Below are positions 57,158 through 64,000 of a stretch of DNA of 64,000 nucleotides, in pieces; position 1 is the first letter of the stretch, and the number at the start of each line of letters is the position of its first letter. Source of the stretch: PMNU01 sp035479875 (GTDB lineage: Bacteria > Patescibacteriota > Saccharimonadia > Saccharimonadales > UBA4665); contig DATIIH010000013.1 in NCBI GenBank assembly GCA_035479875.1, positions 1 through 64,000 on the forward strand, written 5' to 3'. The notes beneath the pieces are model-generated. The model ran no database searches, was not told where the DNA came from, and worked only from the letters and a program-made list of their open reading frames with translations. The position numbers were made by a program, and so were the translations under genes.

Positions 57158-58597
57158 ATGAAGAACAACGCCTCACTTGTGTATAACCTGTGCTTAATGG
57201 TGGGAGACTTTTTGGCATTAGTGGCGGCATTTGTGGCAGCGTACGTGCTGCGCATTAAGTTGGAGGTGGGCATTAGTAGCGGACCGATTGGACCCAGTAA
57301 CGGTCGAGCCTTTTTGGCCGTTTTTTTGAGCGTCTTGCCGTTTTGGATTCTGATTTTTGCCCTGCTTGGCTTATATAACAGCAACATCTATGAGTACCGG
57401 TTTAAAGAACTCGGGCGGCTGCTTGTCGGCTCGTTTATTGGCCTGTTGTTTGTTATCTTTTGGAACTTTGTGGCCAGCAAGCCAATCTTCCCTGCCCGGC
57501 TGGTGCCGATTTACGGCTTTGCCTTTGGCTTTATCTTTTTAGTAGTCTTTAGAAACTTAGCACGCTTTATCCGGGTACAACTCTTTAGAAGCGGGACCGG
57601 ACTAACTCGCGTACTTCTGGTAGGCAACACGTCGATGACACTCGACCTGTTGGGCTGGCTTAATAGCCCGCGCTCCGGCTACAAGGTGGTAGGCGTGGTG
57701 GGCGGCAAACGAGCCGTGGGCAAGCATCTGGTACCGCTATTCCAAACCTTTGGCCAGTTTTTGCTCACTCCGCACGGTGAGCTGCACGGCATTATCCAGA
57801 CCGAACTGTATGCAGATGAGGCGCAAAACGCCAAAATCCTCTCCTATGCCCAAGAAAGTCATGTTGGCTACCGGTTTGTCCCGGGCAACAGTGAATTGTT
57901 TGTGGGCAATATAGAAGTAGAGCTGTTTCGCAACAGCGTGCCGGTAATTACCGTGCATCAAACAGCGTTGTTCGGGTGGGGGCGTGTGGTAAAACGGCTG
58001 TTCGACCTCACGGTCGGGCTGTTCTTGCTGCTGCTTGCTTCGCCGCTGATGCTCCTAATCATACTGGTCCTAAAAATTACTGAGCCGCATTCACCAGTAT
58101 TTTATAAGCCCAAACGTCTGGGGCGTTTTGGCAGCACCTTTAGCTTTTACAAATTCCGTAATATGTATCAAAAGTATTGCATGAGCCCAGAAGAAGGCTT
58201 TGCCAAAATGGGCCGGCTAGACTTGCTCAAAGAATACCGTGCTAATGGCGACTGGCTGGCAAACGACCCTCGGGTGACACCCTTCGGCCGCATCCTGCGC
58301 AAAACGAGCCTCGACGAATTACCGCAGCTGATCAACATCGTAAAGGGCGACATGAGTCTGGTTGGTCCTCGGGCGCTCGACCCCATCGACCTCGTTAAAT
58401 ATGACAAGAAGAATCTGATTCTGGCGGTTAAAACTGGGCTGACCGGCCTAGCTGTAGTCTCTGGACGGCGGGGCATCAGCTTTGAGGAACGCCGCAAGCT
58501 CGACTTGTACTATGTGCAAAACTGGAGTTTTTGGCTTGATATAACGATCCTGCTTAAAACTGTCCGGGTCGCCCTGGGGGGCCGAGGGAACACCTAA
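57158..58597 (+). CDS. Polyprenyl glycosylphosphotransferase (WbaP/CpsE-like)
   Basis: Transfers a sugar-1-phosphate to undecaprenyl phosphate to begin a surface glycan. Four N-terminal TM helices (about 8-30, 50-73, 85-105, 115-135), a CoA-binding-like middle domain, a fifth TM (about 283-305), then the catalytic domain. This includes FYKPKRLGRFGSTFSFYKFRNM, in pieces KRLGRFG and FYKFRNM, then RILRKTSLDELPQLINIVKG and MSLVGPRALDP. 479 aa, standard. The next gene begins 1 base after the stop. Confidence 0.93.
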   Translation: MKNNASLVYNLCLMVGDFLALVAAFVAAYVLRIKLEVGISSGPIGPSNGRAFLAVFLSVLPFWILIFALLGLYNSNIYEYRFKELGRLLVGSFIGLLFVIFWNFVASKPIFPARLVPIYGFAFGFIFLVVFRNLARFIRVQLFRSGTGLTRVLLVGNTSMTLDLLGWLNSPRSGYKVVGVVGGKRAVGKHLVPLFQTFGQFLLTPHGELHGIIQTELYADEAQNAKILSYAQESHVGYRFVPGNSELFVGNIEVELFRNSVPVITVHQTALFGWGRVVKRLFDLTVGLFLLLLASPLMLLIILVLKITEPHSPVFYKPKRLGRFGSTFSFYKFRNMYQKYCMSPEEGFAKMGRLDLLKEYRANGDWLANDPRVTPFGRILRKTSLDELPQLINIVKGDMSLVGPRALDPIDLVKYDKKNLILAVKTGLTGLAVVSGRRGISFEERRKLDLYYVQNWSFWLDITILLKTVRVALGGRGNT

Positions 58598-58598
58598 C

Positions 58599-59705
58599 AT
58601 GGGCGCGACCAGGACAGCGCCAAAAGTAGCGATTGTACACGACTGGCTGATTGGCGGTGGTGCCGAGCGTGTAGTTTTTGAAATGCACCGTCTGTTCCCC
58701 GACGCGCCTATATACACCTCGTACGCCACTGAGAAGTGGCGAGCCGATCTAGACAATAAAGTGGTGACTGGCTGGCTGCAACACCTTGGCACAATACGCA
58801 AGTTTATTCCTTTTTTGCGAATCTGGTGGTTTACACATCTTGACCTCAGCAGATACGACTTGGTCATAAGCAGCTCCGGCGCCGAAGCTAAGGGCATTAA
58901 GGTACCCAAAGGCGTAGTGCACGTTAATTACTGCCACGCGCCAACGCACTACTACTGGAGCCGTTACGACGAGTACATGGCGCATCCCGGTTTTGGGGTG
59001 TTCGACCCGTTGGCGCGAGCAGGACTTAAGTTGCTCGTGGGCCCTTTACGCAAGTGGGACTACCGCGCCGCGCAACGCCCGGATTACATGATTGCTAATT
59101 CTAACTTCACTAGAGCCGAGATCAAAAAGTATTACGGTCGCGAAGCAACCGTAATACATCCACCTGTCCTTATTGACCGCTTTGAACGCGCCGACACCAA
59201 CGGCGCACGCAACGGATTCTTGGTTGGCGGCCGCCTCACGCCGTATAAACGAGCCGACTTGGCCGTTATGGCTTGCGCCAAGCTTGGCCTGCCCCTCACC
59301 GTGTTTGGCGATGGCCCCGATCTTGAGCGGCTCAAAGGCTTGAGCGGCCCCACCATTACCTTCACTGGCTATATCTCCGACGAAGCGGTAGTGCAGTGTT
59401 TTGCCCATGCCCAAGCATACATCTTCCCGCTGGTTGACGACTTTGGGGTGGTAGGTATCGAATCGTTGGCCGCCGGCACACCGGTTATTAGCCCGCGCGC
59501 TGGCGGTGCGCTCGACTATATTCAGGAAGGCAAAACCGGCTTGTTCTTCGAGCAACAAACGGTGGAATCGCTCGGTCAGGCTCTCCAAGAGTTCAACCTC
59601 AAAGACTTTAAATCGGCTGACATTAAAGTGTTTGCGCGCCAGTTCTCGCCAGAGACCTTTAGGAAAACACTCAAACAATATCTCGATAAGATATTTGACA
59701 AATAA
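58599..59705 (+). CDS. Glycosyltransferase family 4
   Basis: GT-B glycosyltransferase of 368 aa. The N-terminal domain starts VAIVHDWLIGGGAERVVFEM. VNYCHAPTHYYWSRYDEYM is seen near residue 108. The C-terminal nucleotide-sugar domain has FLVGGRLTPYKRADLAV and the E-x7-E-type motif in DDFGVVGIESLAAGTPVISP. It probably acts after the glycosylphosphotransferase on the same lipid-linked glycan. Donor likely GDP-mannose given the mannose genes at the window's end; inference. Confidence 0.92.
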   Translation: MGATRTAPKVAIVHDWLIGGGAERVVFEMHRLFPDAPIYTSYATEKWRADLDNKVVTGWLQHLGTIRKFIPFLRIWWFTHLDLSRYDLVISSSGAEAKGIKVPKGVVHVNYCHAPTHYYWSRYDEYMAHPGFGVFDPLARAGLKLLVGPLRKWDYRAAQRPDYMIANSNFTRAEIKKYYGREATVIHPPVLIDRFERADTNGARNGFLVGGRLTPYKRADLAVMACAKLGLPLTVFGDGPDLERLKGLSGPTITFTGYISDEAVVQCFAHAQAYIFPLVDDFGVVGIESLAAGTPVISPRAGGALDYIQEGKTGLFFEQQTVESLGQALQEFNLKDFKSADIKVFARQFSPETFRKTLKQYLDKIFDK

Positions 59706-59729
59706 CCAAAAAGGAGTAGTTTAGACAAT

Positions 59730-61562
59730 ATGTGTGGAATTGTTGGCTATATCGGAAATAAAAACGGCACCGACGTTGTATTGGCCGGCCTAAGAGGCTT
59801 GGAATATCGCGGTTACGACTCAGCAGGCATTGCCCTGCTTACTAACGAAGGCAAAGCCAAACTACTAAAGCAAGTGGGGCGCGTTGAAGGCCTGGAGAAA
59901 CTGATTGACGAAGACGGCGACACCGACGCACGTCTGGCCATCGGGCATACCCGTTGGGCGACGCATGGCAAGCCTTCAATTACGAATGCCCACCCGCATT
60001 GCAACACCGAGCGTACCATTTTTGTGGTGCATAACGGCATTATCGAGAACTATGTTGAGCTGCGCGATTGGCTCACCAAAGAGGGATACGTGTTTGCATC
60101 GGAAACTGACACCGAAACCGTGCCGCACCTTTTAGACTACTACGTTAAAAAGACTGGGTCGTTCGAGGAAGCGTTTGTTAAAACGCTCAAAGAAATTCGT
60201 GGCGCATACGCCATCTTGGCGATGTACGCTGGCGAACCAGACAAACTATACGCTGCCCGTTTGAGCAGTCCAATGGTTATTGGTGTGGGCAAGGATGAAT
60301 GCATCGTAGCGTCCGACCCATCGGCCATTTTGGAGCACACTAAAGAAGTGATCTATGTGCACGACAACGAGATGGTGATTGTCGACAAAGGCTCTTACAA
60401 AATTACCGACCTCATGCACGATGCAGAAGTGCAGCGCGAAACCGAAACACTCGACTTTGACATCAACCAAGCCGTGCTCGGTGATTACCCACACTTTATG
60501 CTCAAAGAAATCTTTGAAACACCTGGCACCATCCGTTTAGCCTCGCTGGGACGCAGCAATGCCGCCACCAACATGATTAAGCTCGGCGGACTGGACAGTG
60601 TCCGCGGCCAACTGCAATATATCGATCGCATCGTCATTGTAGCCTGCGGAACATCCTCCTACGCCAGTATGGTAGGGGAGTACTTACTGGAAGAAATTGC
60701 CGGCATTCCGGTGGAAGTCCAGTTAGCTAGCGAATTTAAATACCGCAAGGAGCCGTTCTCGCGCTCCACCGCTATGATTGTCGTGTCGCAATCCGGCGAA
60801 ACCGCCGACACCATCGCCGCGCTCAAAAAGGTTGAAGATTACGGCGTCCTGCGCCTCGGCATCGTCAACGCCGTAGGCAGCACTATTGCTCGCATGACCG
60901 ACGCCGGGGTCTATTGCCACGCCGGGCCAGAGCAGGCCGTGGCTAGCACCAAAGCGTTTATCGCCCAGGTGATGGTGCTCCTACTGATCGCCCTCAATCT
61001 TTCCAAAGAAAGTAATGAACTCTACAAGCCACTGCTGGAAGAAATTGAAGCGTTGCCGGCCAAAGCCGAACAGATCTTGGCCCAGGCCGAAAAGATTAAG
61101 GAAGTTGCCGAAAAATACAAAGACCACCGCGACTTTCTGTTTATCGGCCGGCGCTACAGCTACCCGGCCGCACTCGAAGGCGCGCTCAAACTTAAAGAGG
61201 TCAGCTACATTCATGCCGAAGGCTACGCCGCCGGCGAGATGAAGCATGGCCCGCTAGCTATGATCGACGAGAACTTCCCCACTTTTGCCCTAGCCTGCGA
61301 CGACTCGATGCTGGAAAAAACAATTTCCAACATGCAGGAAATCCGTGCCCGCAGCGGCAAAATCGTAGCGATCGCTACTGAAGGCAATAAAACGGTTGCC
61401 GCCCACGCCGATGACGTCATATATATCCCTGGGACTATGGAGCAGACCGGCCCCATCCTCCAGGCTATCGTCATGCAACTCTTTGCTTACTACATCGCTA
61501 CTGCCAAAGGCTTAAACGTAGACCGTCCGCGCAACTTGGCCAAATCGGTTACTGTTGAATAG
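59730..61562 (+). CDS. glmS: GlmS, glutamine:fructose-6-phosphate aminotransferase
   Basis: Makes glucosamine-6-phosphate for peptidoglycan and glycans. The N-terminal glutaminase begins MCGIVGYIG (catalytic Cys2 after Met removal), with GHTRWATHG and HNGIIENY. Two SIS domains follow: IVACGTSSYASMVGEYLLE and VVSQSGETADT, then LFIGRRYSYPAALEGALKLKE. The protein ends in NLAKSVTVE. 610 aa. AGGAG lies about 15 bases before the ATG, rather far. Its 3' end overlaps the converging kinase-fold gene by 14 bases. Confidence 0.98.
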   Translation: MCGIVGYIGNKNGTDVVLAGLRGLEYRGYDSAGIALLTNEGKAKLLKQVGRVEGLEKLIDEDGDTDARLAIGHTRWATHGKPSITNAHPHCNTERTIFVVHNGIIENYVELRDWLTKEGYVFASETDTETVPHLLDYYVKKTGSFEEAFVKTLKEIRGAYAILAMYAGEPDKLYAARLSSPMVIGVGKDECIVASDPSAILEHTKEVIYVHDNEMVIVDKGSYKITDLMHDAEVQRETETLDFDINQAVLGDYPHFMLKEIFETPGTIRLASLGRSNAATNMIKLGGLDSVRGQLQYIDRIVIVACGTSSYASMVGEYLLEEIAGIPVEVQLASEFKYRKEPFSRSTAMIVVSQSGETADTIAALKKVEDYGVLRLGIVNAVGSTIARMTDAGVYCHAGPEQAVASTKAFIAQVMVLLLIALNLSKESNELYKPLLEEIEALPAKAEQILAQAEKIKEVAEKYKDHRDFLFIGRRYSYPAALEGALKLKEVSYIHAEGYAAGEMKHGPLAMIDENFPTFALACDDSMLEKTISNMQEIRARSGKIVAIATEGNKTVAAHADDVIYIPGTMEQTGPILQAIVMQLFAYYIATAKGLNVDRPRNLAKSVTVE

Positions 61563-62646
61563 ACAACGCAGCCGGCAACGGCAACGGGCGACCTAAATCT
61601 TCGAATAGGTCGGCGAATAGCTGCAGACCTCGGAGATACAGCGCCTTGGTTTCTGGCTCAACCGCAGCGTGCGAAACGCGCGTGAGATACTGCATGACCG
61701 CCGAATACATAACACGGTGATATTGCTGGTCTGTAAAATAAGCCCGGAACCTCGGCATGCCGTCCATATACTGCTGACGGCGCCGGACTTCCAGGTGGTA
61801 ACCGTTGTCTATTTCGACCAGCTCAAACTCTCCGCGCACAATGGCGTTCCAACCGTGCAAGCTCCACAGCAAGCGCCCCTGATCAACTTCGATCGGATAA
61901 GGTTCAATGCGTTGAGGGTCGATCATATAAATGACTCCGTCTTCTACCAACAAGTTGTCGGTGTGGGTGTCGCCATGGACAAAGCCAATAGCGTCCGGCG
62001 ACAAATAATTGCGCAACTCGTCATCTTCTTGCACAGCGGCTACGAAACGATTCGGCCCCGGCAGTAACTTGCCGTTAACCAACACTGCCTCAGACTCCAA
62101 AAGCTTCTGCAGATACAGGAAATCTTTGGCCTTCGCATTGTACGAATTGTATTTATCAAAAAAGAAACTGTGTTCCCTAGAATTATGCAACGGGATCTTG
62201 GGGCTGCTATCAAAGAGTGCTTGGTTCTGATCGAGCGCCTTAATAATAAGATCCATCGTTTCTTGCGTCTCTTTGCCTTCGTTGGCGATGGCGATTTGCT
62301 CAATGCTGCGCGCATGCCGTAGCCAGCGGAGCAGTACAAAAGCATACGCTTCGCCAAGATGGGACGTAATATAGTGCGGCCGTACGCTGGGTAGTGCTTT
62401 CTCATACCAGCGGGCCTCGTCGCGCGTTACCTTGGCCTCGCCAAACTCAACTTTAAGGCCATAGCGCACATCATCGGCGGTAAATACGAATATCATTGAG
62501 TGGGTGTTATGGCTGTCGTGCACCACAACGCGACGCGTGCTAAGCAGCCGCAGTAACTGGGCCTTAAGATCGTCCCGCGACCGACACTGGAGCGTGGTAA
62601 GACGCTCTAATAAAGTTTTGAGTTCTTCGCCGATGTTCGCTGCCAC
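61549..62646 (-). CDS. Aminoglycoside-phosphotransferase-fold kinase, 365 aa
   Basis: Kinase fold with the Brenner motif FVHGDTHTDNLLVEDG (about 228-243) and the metal-binding IDPQRIEP. The N-terminal lobe has RYGLKVEFGEAKVTRDEARW with a likely ATP Lys-Glu pair. It lies 2 bases after the phosphomannomutase gene and in line with GDP-mannose genes, so a sugar or glycan kinase role is plausible. A true aminoglycoside resistance role is unlikely. Substrate unknown. Confidence 0.8.
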   Translation of the reverse strand: MAANIGEELKTLLERLTTLQCRSRDDLKAQLLRLLSTRRVVVHDSHNTHSMIFVFTADDVRYGLKVEFGEAKVTRDEARWYEKALPSVRPHYITSHLGEAYAFVLLRWLRHARSIEQIAIANEGKETQETMDLIIKALDQNQALFDSSPKIPLHNSREHSFFFDKYNSYNAKAKDFLYLQKLLESEAVLVNGKLLPGPNRFVAAVQEDDELRNYLSPDAIGFVHGDTHTDNLLVEDGVIYMIDPQRIEPYPIEVDQGRLLWSLHGWNAIVRGEFELVEIDNGYHLEVRRRQQYMDGMPRFRAYFTDQQYHRVMYSAVMQYLTRVSHAAVEPETKALYLRGLQLFADLFEDLGRPLPLPAALSIQQ

Positions 62647-62648
62647 CC

Positions 62649-63407
62649 CTAACCTCCTGCTACGCCCAACATGCCTCTGACCACCATGGCTGTGTCTTCC
62701 CAGCGAGCGACAGCGATGGTGTCGATGCCCAATGCCTTAACAGGATAGTCGTTGCCGCCTTCTTCGAGTTGGTCGCCAATAAATAGTAAGTCTGATTCCT
62801 TAAGTCCGGTTGTCTCTAGCAGCTTCTTCATGCCATAGCCTTTGTCGATGCCGGGTCGGAGAATATTGAGCGATGTAGTGGCGTCGATGTTAACTTCAAA
62901 GTCCGGGATCATAGCGGCCACAACTTCACGCAACTTCTTGCGCTTGGTACGGTCCGGGTCCCACGCATATTTATCTTCTGGCTTAGCCTTCTGGCCGAGG
63001 GCAGAAAACGCGATTAGGCTCTCGCGGTCGTCGATGACCGGGCCGGCAGGGTTGGCCGGCCACATGCCTAGACTTTTAGCGCCTTTCTCGAGGGCATCAA
63101 TGATGCGTTTTTTGTCTTCGTCGGGGAGCGCTTCGATATATTGGCGCACCCATTCATTCTTCGCTAAGTCGTAGCGGTAATACTGCGTACCTGCCGTAGG
63201 CATCAAATGAAAATGCGTAAATGCTGCGGCGTCGAGCGGCAAACGCTCAATAGCGTTCGCTATGATTTGCTCATACCGCCCGCCGGTTATGATGCAAATG
63301 TCATAATATTTGGTAAGCTCGACGAGCAGCTCACCCATAGTGTCAGTAATCGGTGATTTGGTGACGGCCAGTGTGTCGTCCAAGTCAAAAACGATAATTT
63401 TCTTCAT
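62649..63407 (-). CDS. HAD-IIB phosphatase/phosphomannomutase-like protein
   Basis: HAD motif I VFDLDDTLAVTK (6-17), motif II IITGGRY (about 39-45), motif III Lys in DKGYGMKKLL and motif IV FIGDQLEEGGNDYPV. The cap region and length (252 aa) resemble eukaryotic-type phosphomannomutase/HAD-IIB enzymes, which interconvert mannose-6-P and mannose-1-P. It overlaps the mannose-1-phosphate guanylyltransferase gene by 4 bases (ATGA), which supports that reaction. The longer DLDDTLA..K insert differs from classical PMM, so a sugar phosphatase is possible. Confidence 0.82.
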   Translation of the reverse strand: MKKIIVFDLDDTLAVTKSPITDTMGELLVELTKYYDICIITGGRYEQIIANAIERLPLDAAAFTHFHLMPTAGTQYYRYDLAKNEWVRQYIEALPDEDKKRIIDALEKGAKSLGMWPANPAGPVIDDRESLIAFSALGQKAKPEDKYAWDPDRTKRKKLREVVAAMIPDFEVNIDATTSLNILRPGIDKGYGMKKLLETTGLKESDLLFIGDQLEEGGNDYPVKALGIDTIAVARWEDTAMVVRGMLGVAGG

Positions 63408-64000
63408 ATTACTTTTCCCTCATGCTCATTAGAAAGCTCTTTAACGGCATCCTTTACCAGATGCCCTAGGTCCTTACGAGCAACGACGGTGCCAGCTGGG
63501 GTAGATACGGCAATAACGTTGTCCAGACCTATAACTACCAGTGGGCGGTCGCTTTCATTACGAACGTAGGAGTTAGACGTATGCAGCACAACATTGTGCT
63601 CACCAAGGATACAGTTGCCGTTATCGTCCTTGGGCGTAACGTCATACAGGTCCCGGAAAACGCCGATGTCAGTCCAGTCGAAGCTACCTGATAGCGTTAG
63701 GAAATTCTTGAGCAGCTCATTAAAAACATAATCTAACTGGATGCCTTTAAAACCCAGGTACACTGCCTCGTATTGCTTGCGACTTTTGGTAGCCGCGAGG
63801 GCCCGATAATCACGCCATAGGTCCGGGCAATCGGCTTTGAGGGCATCGATAAAGGCGTTGAGGGTTCCAACCAAATATCCACAGTTCAGCAGATACTCGC
63901 CGCTATCAAAAAACTTTTGGGCCAGCTCGCGGTCTGGCTTTTCTTTGAACCCGGCAGCACGGTAGACCATATCTTCGCCCGGCATCAGCTCGGCCTTGTG
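63404..64000 (-). CDS. manC: Mannose-1-phosphate guanylyltransferase, C-terminal part (continues outside the window)
   Basis: The frame is open to the window edge; at least 198 codons are visible and the N-terminal nucleotide-binding part lies beyond 64000. GFKEKPDRELAQKFFDSGEYLLNCG (in pieces FKEKPDRELA and YLLNCGYLVG) and LSGSFDWTDIG are typical of GDP-mannose pyrophosphorylases (ManC). The C-terminal part has DRPLVVIGLDNVIAVSTPAG. With the downstream phosphomannomutase-like gene it would supply GDP-mannose for the glycan genes at 57-60 kb. Confidence 0.92.
   Translation of the reverse strand, partial: HKAELMPGEDMVYRAAGFKEKPDRELAQKFFDSGEYLLNCGYLVGTLNAFIDALKADCPDLWRDYRALAATKSRKQYEAVYLGFKGIQLDYVFNELLKNFLTLSGSFDWTDIGVFRDLYDVTPKDDNGNCILGEHNVVLHTSNSYVRNESDRPLVVIGLDNVIAVSTPAGTVVARKDLGHLVKDAVKELSNEHEGKVI

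Noticed and set aside
1..64000. CRISPR arrays, rRNA genes and complete prophage
   Set aside because: I saw no regularly spaced repeats, no rRNA signature and no run of phage structural genes.
1..64000. Alternative genetic code (TGA as Gly)
   Set aside because: TGA ends several clear genes at the expected length, for example at 135-137 and at the ATGA overlaps, so the standard bacterial code applies.

Overview
The window is a compact piece of a bacterial chromosome that looks like a Patescibacterium (CPR), most likely Saccharibacteria (TM7). Pointers are very short intergenic gaps, many overlapping or abutting genes, many small conserved-hypothetical membrane proteins, an archaeal-length AspRS, a short HrcA, a [4Fe-4S]-less MutY and otherwise minimal housekeeping content. 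TGA reads as an ordinary stop throughout (for example at 135-137), so the genetic code is standard and recoded CPR lineages are unlikely. The assignment is inference; no 16S gene is present.

Layout. 1-1.1 kb: remnants of an IS transposase and of a large serine recombinase lying against a tRNA-Lys gene. 1.2-4.4 kb: a membrane protein, a DUF192 protein, RimK, and a RimB-like protease domain fused to a second ATP-grasp domain. 4.4-12.4 kb: heat-shock genes in two blocks (ORF80-dnaK-ORF130-dnaJ and hrcA-grpE), each with CIRCE operators, then a cytidylate-kinase-like gene. 12.5-21.5 kb: lepA, a phage-tail-like beta-helix protein, murJ, ftsH, tilS and an HD phosphohydrolase. 21.5-30.4 kb: a possible structured RNA, three tRNAs that all carry CAU anticodons (elongator Met, initiator Met, probable Ile2, the TilS substrate), a His-rich exported protein, a GDT1-type cation transporter, a PurN-like protein, an Ldh2-type dehydrogenase, a cupredoxin-like protein, PyrF, a pilin-like protein and several very small genes. 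30.5-38.4 kb: an EamA transporter, two ABC exporters, tRNA-dihydrouridine synthase and small conserved proteins. 38.4-57 kb: MurC, Pro/Glu-rich tail-anchored proteins, MutY, two tandem surface proteins with repeat domains, AlkA, an S51 peptidase, a Doc/AbrB toxin-antitoxin pair, AspRS, a CNNM/CBS protein, a PKD surface protein, a DsbA-like protein, a gene behind a cobalamin riboswitch, and a LexA-DNA-binding-domain-only regulator. 57.1-64 kb: surface polysaccharide and nucleotide-sugar genes (polyprenyl glycosylphosphotransferase, GT4, GlmS, a kinase-fold protein, phosphomannomutase, GDP-mannose pyrophosphorylase).

The most striking window-wide signal is promoter architecture. About twenty genes that begin a transcription unit have a clear -10 box ending only 6-9 bases before the ATG and no Shine-Dalgarno sequence, so their mRNAs should be leaderless. 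Genes inside operons, and a few special small genes with long leaders, do have Shine-Dalgarno sequences. The second is an unmistakable cobalamin riboswitch with its own terminator in front of an unknown zinc-ribbon protein. The third is the RimK/RimB-like pair, which puts a glutamate-ligase writer next to a protease fused to another ligase.
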